Shown piece after piece: positions 53,906 through 61,463 of a stretch of DNA of 64,000 bases. Both the position numbers and the translations under genes were made by a program. The stretch comes from Bacillus_AB infantis_C (GTDB taxonomy: Bacteria; Bacillota; Bacilli; Bacillales; Cytobacillaceae): positions 62,001-126,000 of the forward strand of contig NZ_JBNILH010000001.1 of assembly GCF_050107595.1 (NCBI RefSeq). The letters are read 5' to 3'. The number at the start of each line of letters is the position of its first letter. The stretch's first letter is position 1. The notes under the pieces were generated by a model. It was not told the origin of the DNA. It searched no databases and saw only the letters and a program-made list of their open reading frames with translations.

Positions 53906-54549
53906 GTCAGCATCCCCTGGACATTTGGCCACAGCACATGATATCCGGACTTTTTAAGATCTGATATCAAGGTTTGCGGATTCATAGTCCTGACCCGGAG
54001 CACAATGATTTTATATTGTTCATCCTGCTTGTCAGGATAGACGAGGACACTTTGGATATTGACCTTGCGATCTTTGAAAACCTCAGTCAGGTCCGACAGA
54101 ACGCCGGCCCTGTTTGGAACCCTCACTTCAATCTGTGAACCGGGCTGGTTGGCGCCTGTCAGCTCCACCAGGGTATACAGCAGGTCTGTTTCCGTTACAA
54201 TGCCGACCAGTGTCCCTTCCTTTACGATAGGGACGCAGCCAATATTATGTTCATATAGCACTGCTGCAATTTCCTCCGCAAAATCAAGCGGATGGCCTGT
54301 GATGATATCTGTTTTCATGATTGTCTTCAGCGGCTTGCCAAGCTCGCTCCTGTCCGCATCCAGCTGGAAAATGGATGGAGCTGCATCACGGATATCCCTG
54401 TCAGAAATGATGCCGACTAACCGCCGCTCCGGATCTATGATCGGAAGATGGCGGATTTTCCTGTCATTCATAAGCCTGAGGGCTTCTGCAATAGAATGGT
54501 CAGGAGAGAGTGCGGCTACATCGACTTTCATTATGTCTTCTACAATCAT
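53902..54549 (-). CDS. acuB: Acetoin utilisation protein AcuB (CBS-ACT)
   Basis: A 215-residue cytoplasmic protein with two CBS motifs (residues ~1-60 and 75-130) and an ACT domain (~140-210, RVPNRAGVLSDLTEVF). CBS pairs usually sense adenine nucleotides, so it may tie the acetylation switch to energy state; its exact role is unknown in the family. RBS AAGGGGGAGAAG precedes ATG 54549. Middle gene of acuABC. Confidence 0.93.
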   Translation of the reverse strand: MIVEDIMKVDVAALSPDHSIAEALRLMNDRKIRHLPIIDPERRLVGIISDRDIRDAAPSIFQLDADRSELGKPLKTIMKTDIITGHPLDFAEEIAAVLYEHNIGCVPIVKEGTLVGIVTETDLLYTLVELTGANQPGSQIEVRVPNRAGVLSDLTEVFKDRKVNIQSVLVYPDKQDEQYKIIVLRVRTMNPQTLISDLKKSGYHVLWPNVQGMLT

Positions 54550-54584
54550 GGACTTCTCCCCCTTAACTAGAGAAATAGAAAAGG

Positions 54585-55217
54585 CTAGTACATAAATCTG
54601 TTCATAAAACGGAGCTGATCAAATCTCTGGATAGATTCAGGGTCCACTCTTTTTCCGATCCTTGCCATCAGACAGTTTGCCGGATGGGAACTGATTTCCG
54701 GATCGTCGGTGGCATACCATTCGAGGCCGCCTGCATTCATCATTTTTTCCATTACCTTGCGATATTCCCACACATTCAGTCCTGTCCCCTTTAAATCCCA
54801 ATGCCAATAATATTCTGTCGTTATGATAATATAATTTTCCATATAATCATCCATCATGGATACCTGCAGCAGGCTTTTTCCTGTACCTGAGCCCCTGAAC
54901 TTCGGGATCACCTCAATGGCCCCAAGCTCAATCAGATTTTTCATATTGCCTTCCGACCATCTTTCGAGGGGATCGGGGTACAGATAGGTCACATAGCCCA
55001 CAATCGTCATCCCGTCTCTGGCGATGATGATTCTGCCTTCGGGAAGGGACGAGATTTCAATCAGGGCTTTATGCTGCTGCTGAGGAGGGCGGAATGCGAC
55101 CAGGTCCTCGTGAAACTCATACTGTGCCAATTTTTCTGAAGGGACGGGACCCTCGATGATCAGGCTCCCTTTAACAGTCTTTAATTCTTTCGCATTATAA
55201 GTCATTGTATGTTCCAT
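54585..55217 (-). CDS. acuA: Acetyltransferase AcuA
   Basis: A 210-residue GNAT enzyme that acetylates and inactivates acetyl-CoA synthetase. The acetyl-CoA loop is RGSGTGKSLL near residue 108. Length equals B. subtilis AcuA. ATG 55217 follows GGTGGTGAATTG. It is divergent from its target acsA and shares a 247-bp regulatory region carrying cre-like boxes. Confidence 0.94.
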   Translation of the reverse strand: MEHTMTYNAKELKTVKGSLIIEGPVPSEKLAQYEFHEDLVAFRPPQQQHKALIEISSLPEGRIIIARDGMTIVGYVTYLYPDPLERWSEGNMKNLIELGAIEVIPKFRGSGTGKSLLQVSMMDDYMENYIIITTEYYWHWDLKGTGLNVWEYRKVMEKMMNAGGLEWYATDDPEISSHPANCLMARIGKRVDPESIQRFDQLRFMNRFMY

Positions 55218-55280
55218 CAATTCACCACCAAAAAATCATTGCATTTCAGTTGTACTCCTATTATACATAAAATCGAACAT

Positions 55281-55294
55281 TAAAAGCGCTTTCA
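55281..55294 (+). promoter_or_regulatory. Candidate cre between acuA and acsA
   Basis: TAAAAGCGCTTTCA differs from the palindromic cre TGAAAGCGCTTTCA at one base. In B. subtilis both acsA and acuABC are CcpA-repressed. Confidence 0.75.
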
Positions 55295-55376
55295 AACTAT
55301 TTTATCAATAAATTGCAAATATTTAATCTTAAAAGATAGTATATTTCCTGTATGACAAAAGTATTAAATTGTTACA

Positions 55377-55390
55377 CGGAATCGCTTGCA
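55377..55390 (+). promoter_or_regulatory. Second candidate cre, nearer acsA
   Basis: CGGAATCGCTTGCA matches TGNAANCGNNNNCA except for the first base, 75 bp before the acsA start. Confidence 0.45.
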
Positions 55391-55464
55391 ATATTTTAAA
55401 AATTGAGAAAAGAAATGTTTTGTACTATAATAATGACAAACATTGTAAAAGGGGGAGCATGCAA

Positions 55465-57183
55465 ATGAAAGTGGAAGCGCTGCCAGCAGTCCAGGGGAAC
55501 TTCAACCTGGCAAACTATGACGAACTGTACAGTCAATTTGACTGGAAGGAAGCAGAAAAAGAGTTTTCTTGGAGCGAGACCGGGAAAGTCAATATGGCTT
55601 ATGAAGCCATAGACCGACATGCAGAATCTTTCCGAAAAAACAAAGTGGCATTATATTACCGGGACGGCCAAAGAAAAGAGAAGTATACCTTCAAGGAAAT
55701 GAAGGATCTTTCCAACAAGGCCGGCAATGTTTTAAAAAATTATGGTGATGTCGAGAAAGGGGATCGCGTCTTTATTTTCATGCCGCGTTCGCCTGAATTG
55801 TATTTCTCTGTCCTTGGAGCCATAAAGCTCGGGGCTATTGTAGGGCCTTTATTCGAAGCATTCATGGAAGGAGCAGTCCGCGACCGCCTTGAAGACTCGG
55901 GGGCTAAGGTTCTTGTCACAACGCCGGAGCTGCTTGACAGAGTGCCGGTGGATGAACTTCCAGATTTGAAGACTGTATTCCTGGTTGGGGATGGAGTAGA
56001 AGAAGAGGGCCCGTTCATCGACTTTAATAAAAGATTCGCTGAGGCCGGCACAAAGCTGGGAATAGAATGGGTGGAACGTACAGACGGGCTGATCCTTCAT
56101 TATACCTCCGGCTCCACAGGGAAGCCAAAAGGAGTCCTGCATGTACATAACGCTATGATCCAGCATTACCAGACAGCCAAATGGGTGCTGGATCTGCAGG
56201 AAGAGGATGTCTATTGGTGTACAGCCGACCCTGGATGGGTGACCGGGACTTCCTATGGAATCTTTGCTCCATGGCTGGCTGGTGCGTCCAATGTCATTGT
56301 CGGCGGGCGCTTCAATCCGGAAACATGGTATAAAATGATCGAGGAATATGGGGTTACGGTCTGGTACAGTGCACCAACAGCCTTCCGCATGCTGATGGGG
56401 GCCGGCGATGAAGTGGTGAAGAACTTCGATCTGGGCAGCCTGCGCCATATTTTAAGTGTCGGGGAGCCTCTGAATCCTGAAGTGGTCAGATGGGGAATGA
56501 AGGTCTTCCATTTGAGGATCCATGATACATGGTGGATGACTGAAACCGGTGCACAGCTGATCTGCAATTATCCTTGCATGGAGATCAAGCCGGGATCAAT
56601 GGGCAAGCCGATCCCAGGCGTTGAAGCCGCCATTGTGGATGATCAGGGAAATATCCTTCCGCCTCACCGGATGGGGAATCTGGCTATCAAAAAGGGCTGG
56701 CCTTCCATGATGCAGACCATCTGGAATAACGAACCGAAATATCAATCCTATTTCATGCCTGGAGACTGGTATGTTTCCGGTGACTCAGCTTATATGGATG
56801 AAGACGGCTATTTCTGGTTCCAGGGGCGCATCGATGATGTCATCATGACCTCAGGGGAACGGGTAGGGCCATTCGAAGTTGAGAGCAAGCTTGTTGAACA
56901 TCCGGCTGTCGCTGAAGCTGGGGTCATCGGCAAACCGGACCCAGTCCGCGGGGAAATCATCAAGGCTTTCATTGCATTGAGAGATGGCTATGAAGCGTCT
57001 GACGAATTGATTGAAGATATCCGCCAGTTTGTCAAAAAAGGGCTGGCCGCCCATGCAGCACCGCGCGAAATCGAATTCCGCGACAAGCTTCCAAAAACCC
57101 GGAGCGGAAAAATCATGCGGCGGGTCCTTAAAGCCTGGGAACTGGATCTGCCTACAGGCGATTTATCAACAATGGAAGATTAA
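55465..57183 (+). CDS. acsA: Acetyl-coenzyme A synthetase
   Basis: A 572-residue acyl-adenylate-forming enzyme making acetyl-CoA from acetate. The AMP-binding signature YTSGSTGKPKG is near residue 212, WWMTETGAQ near 356, and the C-terminal KTRSGKIMRR holds K549, the lysine that AcuA acetylates in B. subtilis. The protein is co-linear with B. subtilis AcsA. ATG 55465 is 8 nt after GGGGGAG; the ATG at 55459 is too close. Confidence 0.97.
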   Translation: MKVEALPAVQGNFNLANYDELYSQFDWKEAEKEFSWSETGKVNMAYEAIDRHAESFRKNKVALYYRDGQRKEKYTFKEMKDLSNKAGNVLKNYGDVEKGDRVFIFMPRSPELYFSVLGAIKLGAIVGPLFEAFMEGAVRDRLEDSGAKVLVTTPELLDRVPVDELPDLKTVFLVGDGVEEEGPFIDFNKRFAEAGTKLGIEWVERTDGLILHYTSGSTGKPKGVLHVHNAMIQHYQTAKWVLDLQEEDVYWCTADPGWVTGTSYGIFAPWLAGASNVIVGGRFNPETWYKMIEEYGVTVWYSAPTAFRMLMGAGDEVVKNFDLGSLRHILSVGEPLNPEVVRWGMKVFHLRIHDTWWMTETGAQLICNYPCMEIKPGSMGKPIPGVEAAIVDDQGNILPPHRMGNLAIKKGWPSMMQTIWNNEPKYQSYFMPGDWYVSGDSAYMDEDGYFWFQGRIDDVIMTSGERVGPFEVESKLVEHPAVAEAGVIGKPDPVRGEIIKAFIALRDGYEASDELIEDIRQFVKKGLAAHAAPREIEFRDKLPKTRSGKIMRRVLKAWELDLPTGDLSTMED

Positions 57184-57184
57184 T

Positions 57185-57225
57185 AAAAAGGGAGAAGCCA
57201 TTTTGGCTTCTCCCTTCGTTATTTT
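57185..57225. terminator. Bidirectional terminator between acsA and the PBP gene
   Basis: AAAGGGAGAAGCCA / TGGCTTCTCCCTT hairpin with A and T-rich flanks. Confidence 0.85.
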
Positions 57226-60082
57226 ACTGGCTGCCGCTGTCATCCTGATTTCCATCATCAGGATTAGTTTCCCCTTCAGCGGGCTTTTCTTCATCCGGTT
57301 TATCTTCAGGCTTTTCCTCTGGTTTATCTCCAGGTGGGTCGGCCGGCTTCGTTTCTTTAGGCTTGTCTGATGCCGGCGGAGCGGCCTGGCCGATTTGAAT
57401 CGTGTTTGATGGACCAGATTCCCTGCCGGCAATATCGACTGCCGTCACATAATAGGAACCATTGCCGCCGCTGAATGAAAGGCCTGATCCGGCTTTCACG
57501 CTGCCGACTCTGGCTCCGCCGCTGTAGACCCTGTAGCCGATTACATCAGATTCAGGATGCTGCCCCCATACAATAGAGCTTCCTGATCCTTTGATTGACG
57601 GAGCGGAAGGCGTTTTGCCGTTATCCTCGATTTTATCCTGGGGAACGAGAACCTTTGACCATCTGTCCTTTTGCGGAATCAGCTGGTTGGGATCCACATT
57701 CACGCCAAATAGCTTTTCAATATAATCAGGGTTAAGGATAAGCCCTGATTCAGCAAATTCGGCTGGCGTTGAATCAAGCGCCAGATATTTCCTATCGCCA
57801 ATGCGGACGAATTTACCGTTCACAAGGCTGTCATCTGTTTTGGTCGGCACATATTTGCTGTTGAACAGGTCTGTCTCCACCAGGCCGGCCTGTGAGCAGG
57901 CTGCTGATGGAAGAAGGCCGGATACACCGCAGAAGGATCTTCTGACAATCCCTCCTGGCATCTTGATGCTTTCGCTCGGATCAACGAGATCCGGGGCAAC
58001 ATCGTAGGCTGCATTCATCAGATCTGCCCAAAGATAAATATTCCGCATGCTGTAGCTCATGCCGCCTGTTTTTAATGACTTCGGCGTGTCATATCCGGTC
58101 CAGATGCCGAAGGAGACATTCGGGTTCGTCGCTACAAACCATGCATCATGGAACATATTGCCTGTACCGGTCTTTCCGGCCCAGTCAGAACTGAATTTCA
58201 GCCTGTTTTTCAAAGAGGTGGCAGTCCCGCTGTTGATGACATCCCGCATCATATCGTAAGTAAGATATGCCGTCTGCGGGCTGAAGACCTCAACAGGCTC
58301 AGGTTTATGCTTGTAAACGATATTCCCGTCTCTGTCAGTGATTTTATCAATTATATAGGCATCAACGAATTTGCCGCTGTTGGCAAAAGTCCCGAATGCA
58401 TTGGTATTTTCCTCGACTGTCACACCGTTTTCCAGAGAGCCGATGGCAGTTGCCAGGTTCGTATAGTCCGGCTCAAGCAGAGAAGTGAAGCCCATCTTTT
58501 TAAGATACTCTGCCGGCCTTTGGCCGACAATATCCTTGTAGAGCTTGACGGCCGGGACATTATAGGATTTCGCAAGAGCGTATCTTGCCGTTACAAGTCC
58601 GGTATAGCGTAAATCATAGTTATTTGGCCATGGCCTATTCAAGCCAGGTGCAAGCATCAGCGGCACATCTGGAAGTATGGTGCCCGGAGATGCTTTCCCA
58701 AGCTCAAAGGCAGGTGCGTAAACCAGGAGAGGCTTCATGGTAGAGCCATTCTGCCTGACTGCATGTGTGGCGTGATTCAGCTTCTCTTTCTTATAGTCAC
58801 GGCCGCCCACAAAGCTGATGATCTTTCCGGTAGAATTCTCGATGAGGATAGCCCCCACCTCGACTGGTTCCATGATGCTTACCTCTTCTCCGGTATCTGG
58901 ATCAGTCACCCTCTGGGCTTTATCAGGACCGTAATGCTGGTACTGATTTTTTACCTGCTGCATTCTATCGTAGATTTCCTTATTGATGGTCGAGTGGATC
59001 TTGTAGCCGTTTTGGCGCAGATTCTTGTCAGCCAAAGCCAGATATCTCTGCTTGACCTCTTTGTCATTATTGTACTGCTCCATTGCGCCATCTTTTTCAG
59101 CCAGCACCTTGGACATGACTTCAGCTGCCCGCTCTTCTATCTCAAATGTGACCCAAGGGTATTTTTCAACCGCACTTGAGCCTGCGGGAACGAAATCTTT
59201 CGTAATATCATAAGCAAGTGCTTCCTGATATTCTTTGTCGGATATCTTTCCGTCATCATACATCCGTTTCAGAACGGTCTTCATTCTTGTTAATCCAGGT
59301 TCCAGATCCTCTTTAACGGTCCCTTTGTTTGTAAAAGGGGTATATCCGAAAGGGCTCTGCGGAAGACCGGCGATAAACGCGGACTGGGCAATATTAAGGT
59401 CGCTGGCAGGAACTCCGAAGATTCCCTTCGCGGCTGCCTGCACGCCGCCGATATTCCGGCCGGAAGAGTTGCGCCCAAATGTCGACACATTCAGGTAGGC
59501 TTCAAGAATTTCTTTTTTATCAAAGAATTTTTCAAGCCGGAGCGCGAGCAGGATTTCTTTTGCCTTCCTTTCGAATGAAACTTCGTTTGTCAGGATCTGA
59601 TTCTTGATCAGCTGCTGTGTCAGGGTGCTTCCGCCGCTCTGTACAGCGCTGTTTGATACTTCCTGATACAGTGCGCGCAGAATTGCTTTTGGCACAACAC
59701 CATCATGCTCATAAAAATATTCATCTTCGGTCGCAACGACTGCATCCTTCAGATGCACTGAAACATCCTCAAGCTTCACTTCCTCCCGCTCAAGGTCTGT
59801 CCGGAGCTTTCCGAGATAGACATTATTGGCAAAATAAAGCTCTGATGTTTCTTCATAATTGTATATATCTTTCTTCATGCTCTCATAGGAACGGATCGGC
59901 TCGTCCTTCACCAGGGAGGCAAAATACCCGGCACCCACTCCTCCTGCAAAAGCTCCTCCGAGAACAACGAGTATAATGAACAGAAGAGTTAAATTCCACA
60001 CGACTTGATAGGTAATAGAAGCGCCTTTTACTGTCTTTTTATTTGTAAAAAGGCTTAGCCAGGACCTGAATTTATTGTTCAA
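57224..60082 (-). CDS. Class A penicillin-binding protein with FN3 domain
   Basis: A 952-residue bifunctional peptidoglycan synthase. One membrane anchor (residues ~30-60) is followed by a GT51 glycosyltransferase (EDEYFYEHDGV, GGSTLTQQLIKNQ) and a transpeptidase with SxxK as STMK, SYN in KSYNVPA and KTGTGN. A fibronectin type III-like module (GSGSSIVWGQHPESDVIGYR) and an acidic Pro/Lys/Glu tail of about 50 residues complete the outer part. The start is taken as TTG 60082 after AAGAAGGGGG; an upstream extension adds an unlikely leader. Neighbour genes do not assign it to a specific B. subtilis PBP. Confidence 0.93.
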   Translation of the reverse strand: MNNKFRSWLSLFTNKKTVKGASITYQVVWNLTLLFIILVVLGGAFAGGVGAGYFASLVKDEPIRSYESMKKDIYNYEETSELYFANNVYLGKLRTDLEREEVKLEDVSVHLKDAVVATEDEYFYEHDGVVPKAILRALYQEVSNSAVQSGGSTLTQQLIKNQILTNEVSFERKAKEILLALRLEKFFDKKEILEAYLNVSTFGRNSSGRNIGGVQAAAKGIFGVPASDLNIAQSAFIAGLPQSPFGYTPFTNKGTVKEDLEPGLTRMKTVLKRMYDDGKISDKEYQEALAYDITKDFVPAGSSAVEKYPWVTFEIEERAAEVMSKVLAEKDGAMEQYNNDKEVKQRYLALADKNLRQNGYKIHSTINKEIYDRMQQVKNQYQHYGPDKAQRVTDPDTGEEVSIMEPVEVGAILIENSTGKIISFVGGRDYKKEKLNHATHAVRQNGSTMKPLLVYAPAFELGKASPGTILPDVPLMLAPGLNRPWPNNYDLRYTGLVTARYALAKSYNVPAVKLYKDIVGQRPAEYLKKMGFTSLLEPDYTNLATAIGSLENGVTVEENTNAFGTFANSGKFVDAYIIDKITDRDGNIVYKHKPEPVEVFSPQTAYLTYDMMRDVINSGTATSLKNRLKFSSDWAGKTGTGNMFHDAWFVATNPNVSFGIWTGYDTPKSLKTGGMSYSMRNIYLWADLMNAAYDVAPDLVDPSESIKMPGGIVRRSFCGVSGLLPSAACSQAGLVETDLFNSKYVPTKTDDSLVNGKFVRIGDRKYLALDSTPAEFAESGLILNPDYIEKLFGVNVDPNQLIPQKDRWSKVLVPQDKIEDNGKTPSAPSIKGSGSSIVWGQHPESDVIGYRVYSGGARVGSVKAGSGLSFSGGNGSYYVTAVDIAGRESGPSNTIQIGQAAPPASDKPKETKPADPPGDKPEEKPEDKPDEEKPAEGETNPDDGNQDDSGSQ

Positions 60083-60240
60083 ATTATGTTTTTCCCCCTT
60101 CTTTTTATAAACCCCCAAAACCACATACATTATAGCACAAACCCAGGCGCCATTTGACAAGCACTGACACTTTTCTGAAATTTCCTTTTAAATGAGGATG
60201 GGGAATTTATTTGGGTTTAAAGGGGGGAAGGAGGCCAGTT

Positions 60241-60352
60241 GCAAATATATGGGGAAACTCGCAAATAAAATGAAAAACCCGCAAATATATCAAAAATGGC
60301 GCAAATATATCGAAAAACCCGCAAATATAGTAGAAATCTCGCAAATATCTGC
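60241..60352. repeat. Tandem array of 20-bp A/T-rich repeats
   Basis: GCAAATA starts at 60241, 60261, 60281, 60301, 60321 and 60341, giving an exact 20-bp period (consensus GCAAATATATNRAAAAACCC). About two helical turns per unit would put each motif on the same DNA face. No spacers of unrelated sequence, so not CRISPR. Confidence 0.9.
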
Positions 60353-60447
60353 AGCCTGGGGTATTTTGAATGGAGTTTTAGCCGTTCGATGGCGGGGCTG
60401 GCAAGCGTCCTCCGCGTTCCTTTATTGAACAAGGGGCTTTTCTGAAT

Positions 60448-60480
60448 TTCGATTTGTCCAGCTCCAGCGGCTAGAGCCGA
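60448..60480. repeat. Truncated structured repeat
   Basis: Only the 5' part of the family (GATTTGTCCAGCTCCAGCGG and CTAGAGCCGACAAGC) is present, directly before a full copy. Confidence 0.75.
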
Positions 60481-60484
60481 CAAG

Positions 60485-60650
60485 CATTTCGATTTGTCCA
60501 GCTCCGGCTCCTAGGTGCTCGAGTCATAAGTCACTTTGGAACCGAAGGCAAAGAACGCCTTCAATTCCAAAGCGCCTTATGCTGGGCCCGCAGGACGCGG
60601 GTCATGCAGGCGTTGCCACAGGACGTGGCGTTTTTAGCCTGCGTTCCTTA
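60485..60650. repeat. Structured repeat, A-type copy with both hairpins
   Basis: CATAAG / CTTATG bracket hairpin 1 (CTTTGGAA..GAAGGC / GCCTTC..TTCCAAAG, 60534-60572, loop AAAGAAC). Two AGGAC-loop hairpins follow: CCCGC/GCGGG (60588-60602) and, inside the outer stem GCAGGC/GCCTGC (60606-60642), GCCAC/GTGGC. Ends with GTTCCTTA. Confidence 0.9.
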
Positions 60651-60665
60651 ATTCTCAACAGTCGC

Positions 60666-60838
60666 CTCCGCATTTCGATTGTCCAGCTCCAAAGCCTAGC
60701 CCCTCGAGTCATAAGCCAATCAGGCCAGAAGGTTAAAGAACAACCTTCCGTCCTGCTCGTCTTATGCTTGAGGCCCGCAGGACGCGGGTCATGCAGACGT
60801 TGCCACAGGACGTGGCGTTTTTAGTCTGCGTTCCTTAG
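60666..60838. repeat. Structured repeat, B-type copy with both hairpins
   Basis: Hairpin 1 is AGAAGGTT / AACCTTC with the same AAAGAAC loop. The AGGAC-loop hairpins recur, and the outer stem reads GCAGAC/GTCTGC instead of GCAGGC/GCCTGC, a compensatory change. Confidence 0.9.
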
Positions 60839-60854
60839 TGAACAAGGCTTTTCC

Positions 60855-60957
60855 GCATTTCGATTTGTCCAGCTCCGGCTCCTAGGTGCTCGAGTCATAA
60901 GTCACTTTGGAACCGAAGGCAAAGAACGCCTTCAATTCCAAAGCGCCTTATGCTTGT
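60855..60957. repeat. Structured repeat, A-type copy without AGGAC hairpins
   Basis: Nearly identical to 60485-60580 through CTTATGCTTGTCG; the second module is absent. Confidence 0.9.
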
Positions 60958-60977
60958 CGCACCTCAACAGTCGCCTC

Positions 60978-61085
60978 CGCATTTCGATTGTCCAGCTCCA
61001 AAGCCTAGCCCCTCGAGTCATAAGCCAATCAGGCCAGAAGGTTAAAGAACAACCTTCCGTCCTGCTCGTCTTATGCTTGTCGGGG
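60978..61085. repeat. Structured repeat, B-type copy without AGGAC hairpins
   Basis: Identical over most of its length to the first part of 60666-60770. A further stub GCATTTCGATTTG (61103-61115) follows and runs into the tyrS -35 box. Confidence 0.9.
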
Positions 61086-61112
61086 CTGAACAAGGCTTTT
61101 CCGCATTTCGAT

Positions 61113-61142
61113 TTGACACACCCCCTTTCTTTATGGTAAAAC
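61113..61142 (+). promoter_or_regulatory. Probable tyrS promoter
   Basis: TTGACA, 18-nt spacer, TAAAAC with an extended TGG before it. The first bases of the -35 box coincide with the end of a repeat stub. Confidence 0.6.
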
Positions 61143-61164
61143 TTTTGTATTATCTTATGAATTT

Positions 61165-61411
61165 GAATAGCTGCTTTGATGGGAATGAGTAGTGCTTCTG
61201 TCTCTGTTTCAGAAAGCCGGCGGTTGCTGTGAGCCGGTGCATGCAGAAGGATGAATTACCTCCCGGAGCTTCTGTTGCGAATCTGCGTATGCAGTAGTAG
61301 CAATGGACGGTTGAACCGTTATCAGGAAAAGAGCGGAGGACAGCTGTGTCCTCAATTTGGGTGGTACCGCGCTGTTAAGCGTCCCTGCATATTTGCAGGG
61401 ACGCTTTTTTG
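61165..61411 (+). ncRNA. T-box leader (tRNA-Tyr sensing) of tyrS
   Basis: The T-box GGTGGTACCGCG is at 61360-61371, followed by the terminator AGCGTCCCTGCA / TGCAGGGACGCT with T run (61379-61411). The specifier loop reads ATGAATTACC, giving Tyr codon TAC at 61257-61259, in agreement with the downstream gene. Confidence 0.93.
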
Positions 61412-61463
61412 TTTTTTCCGACGGAGGCTGCCGGCGTTTGAAGAAATGAATGGAGGAAGAAAG

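Noticed and set aside
60241..60352. Possible CRISPR array
   Set aside because: Units are contiguous at 20 bp with no unique spacers, and there are no cas genes in the window.
60485..61085. Possible insertion sequence or CRISPR
   Set aside because: No transposase frame is present; copies alternate between two related subtypes and share most of their length, unlike repeat-spacer units. Open frames through it have no RBS and follow the repeat.
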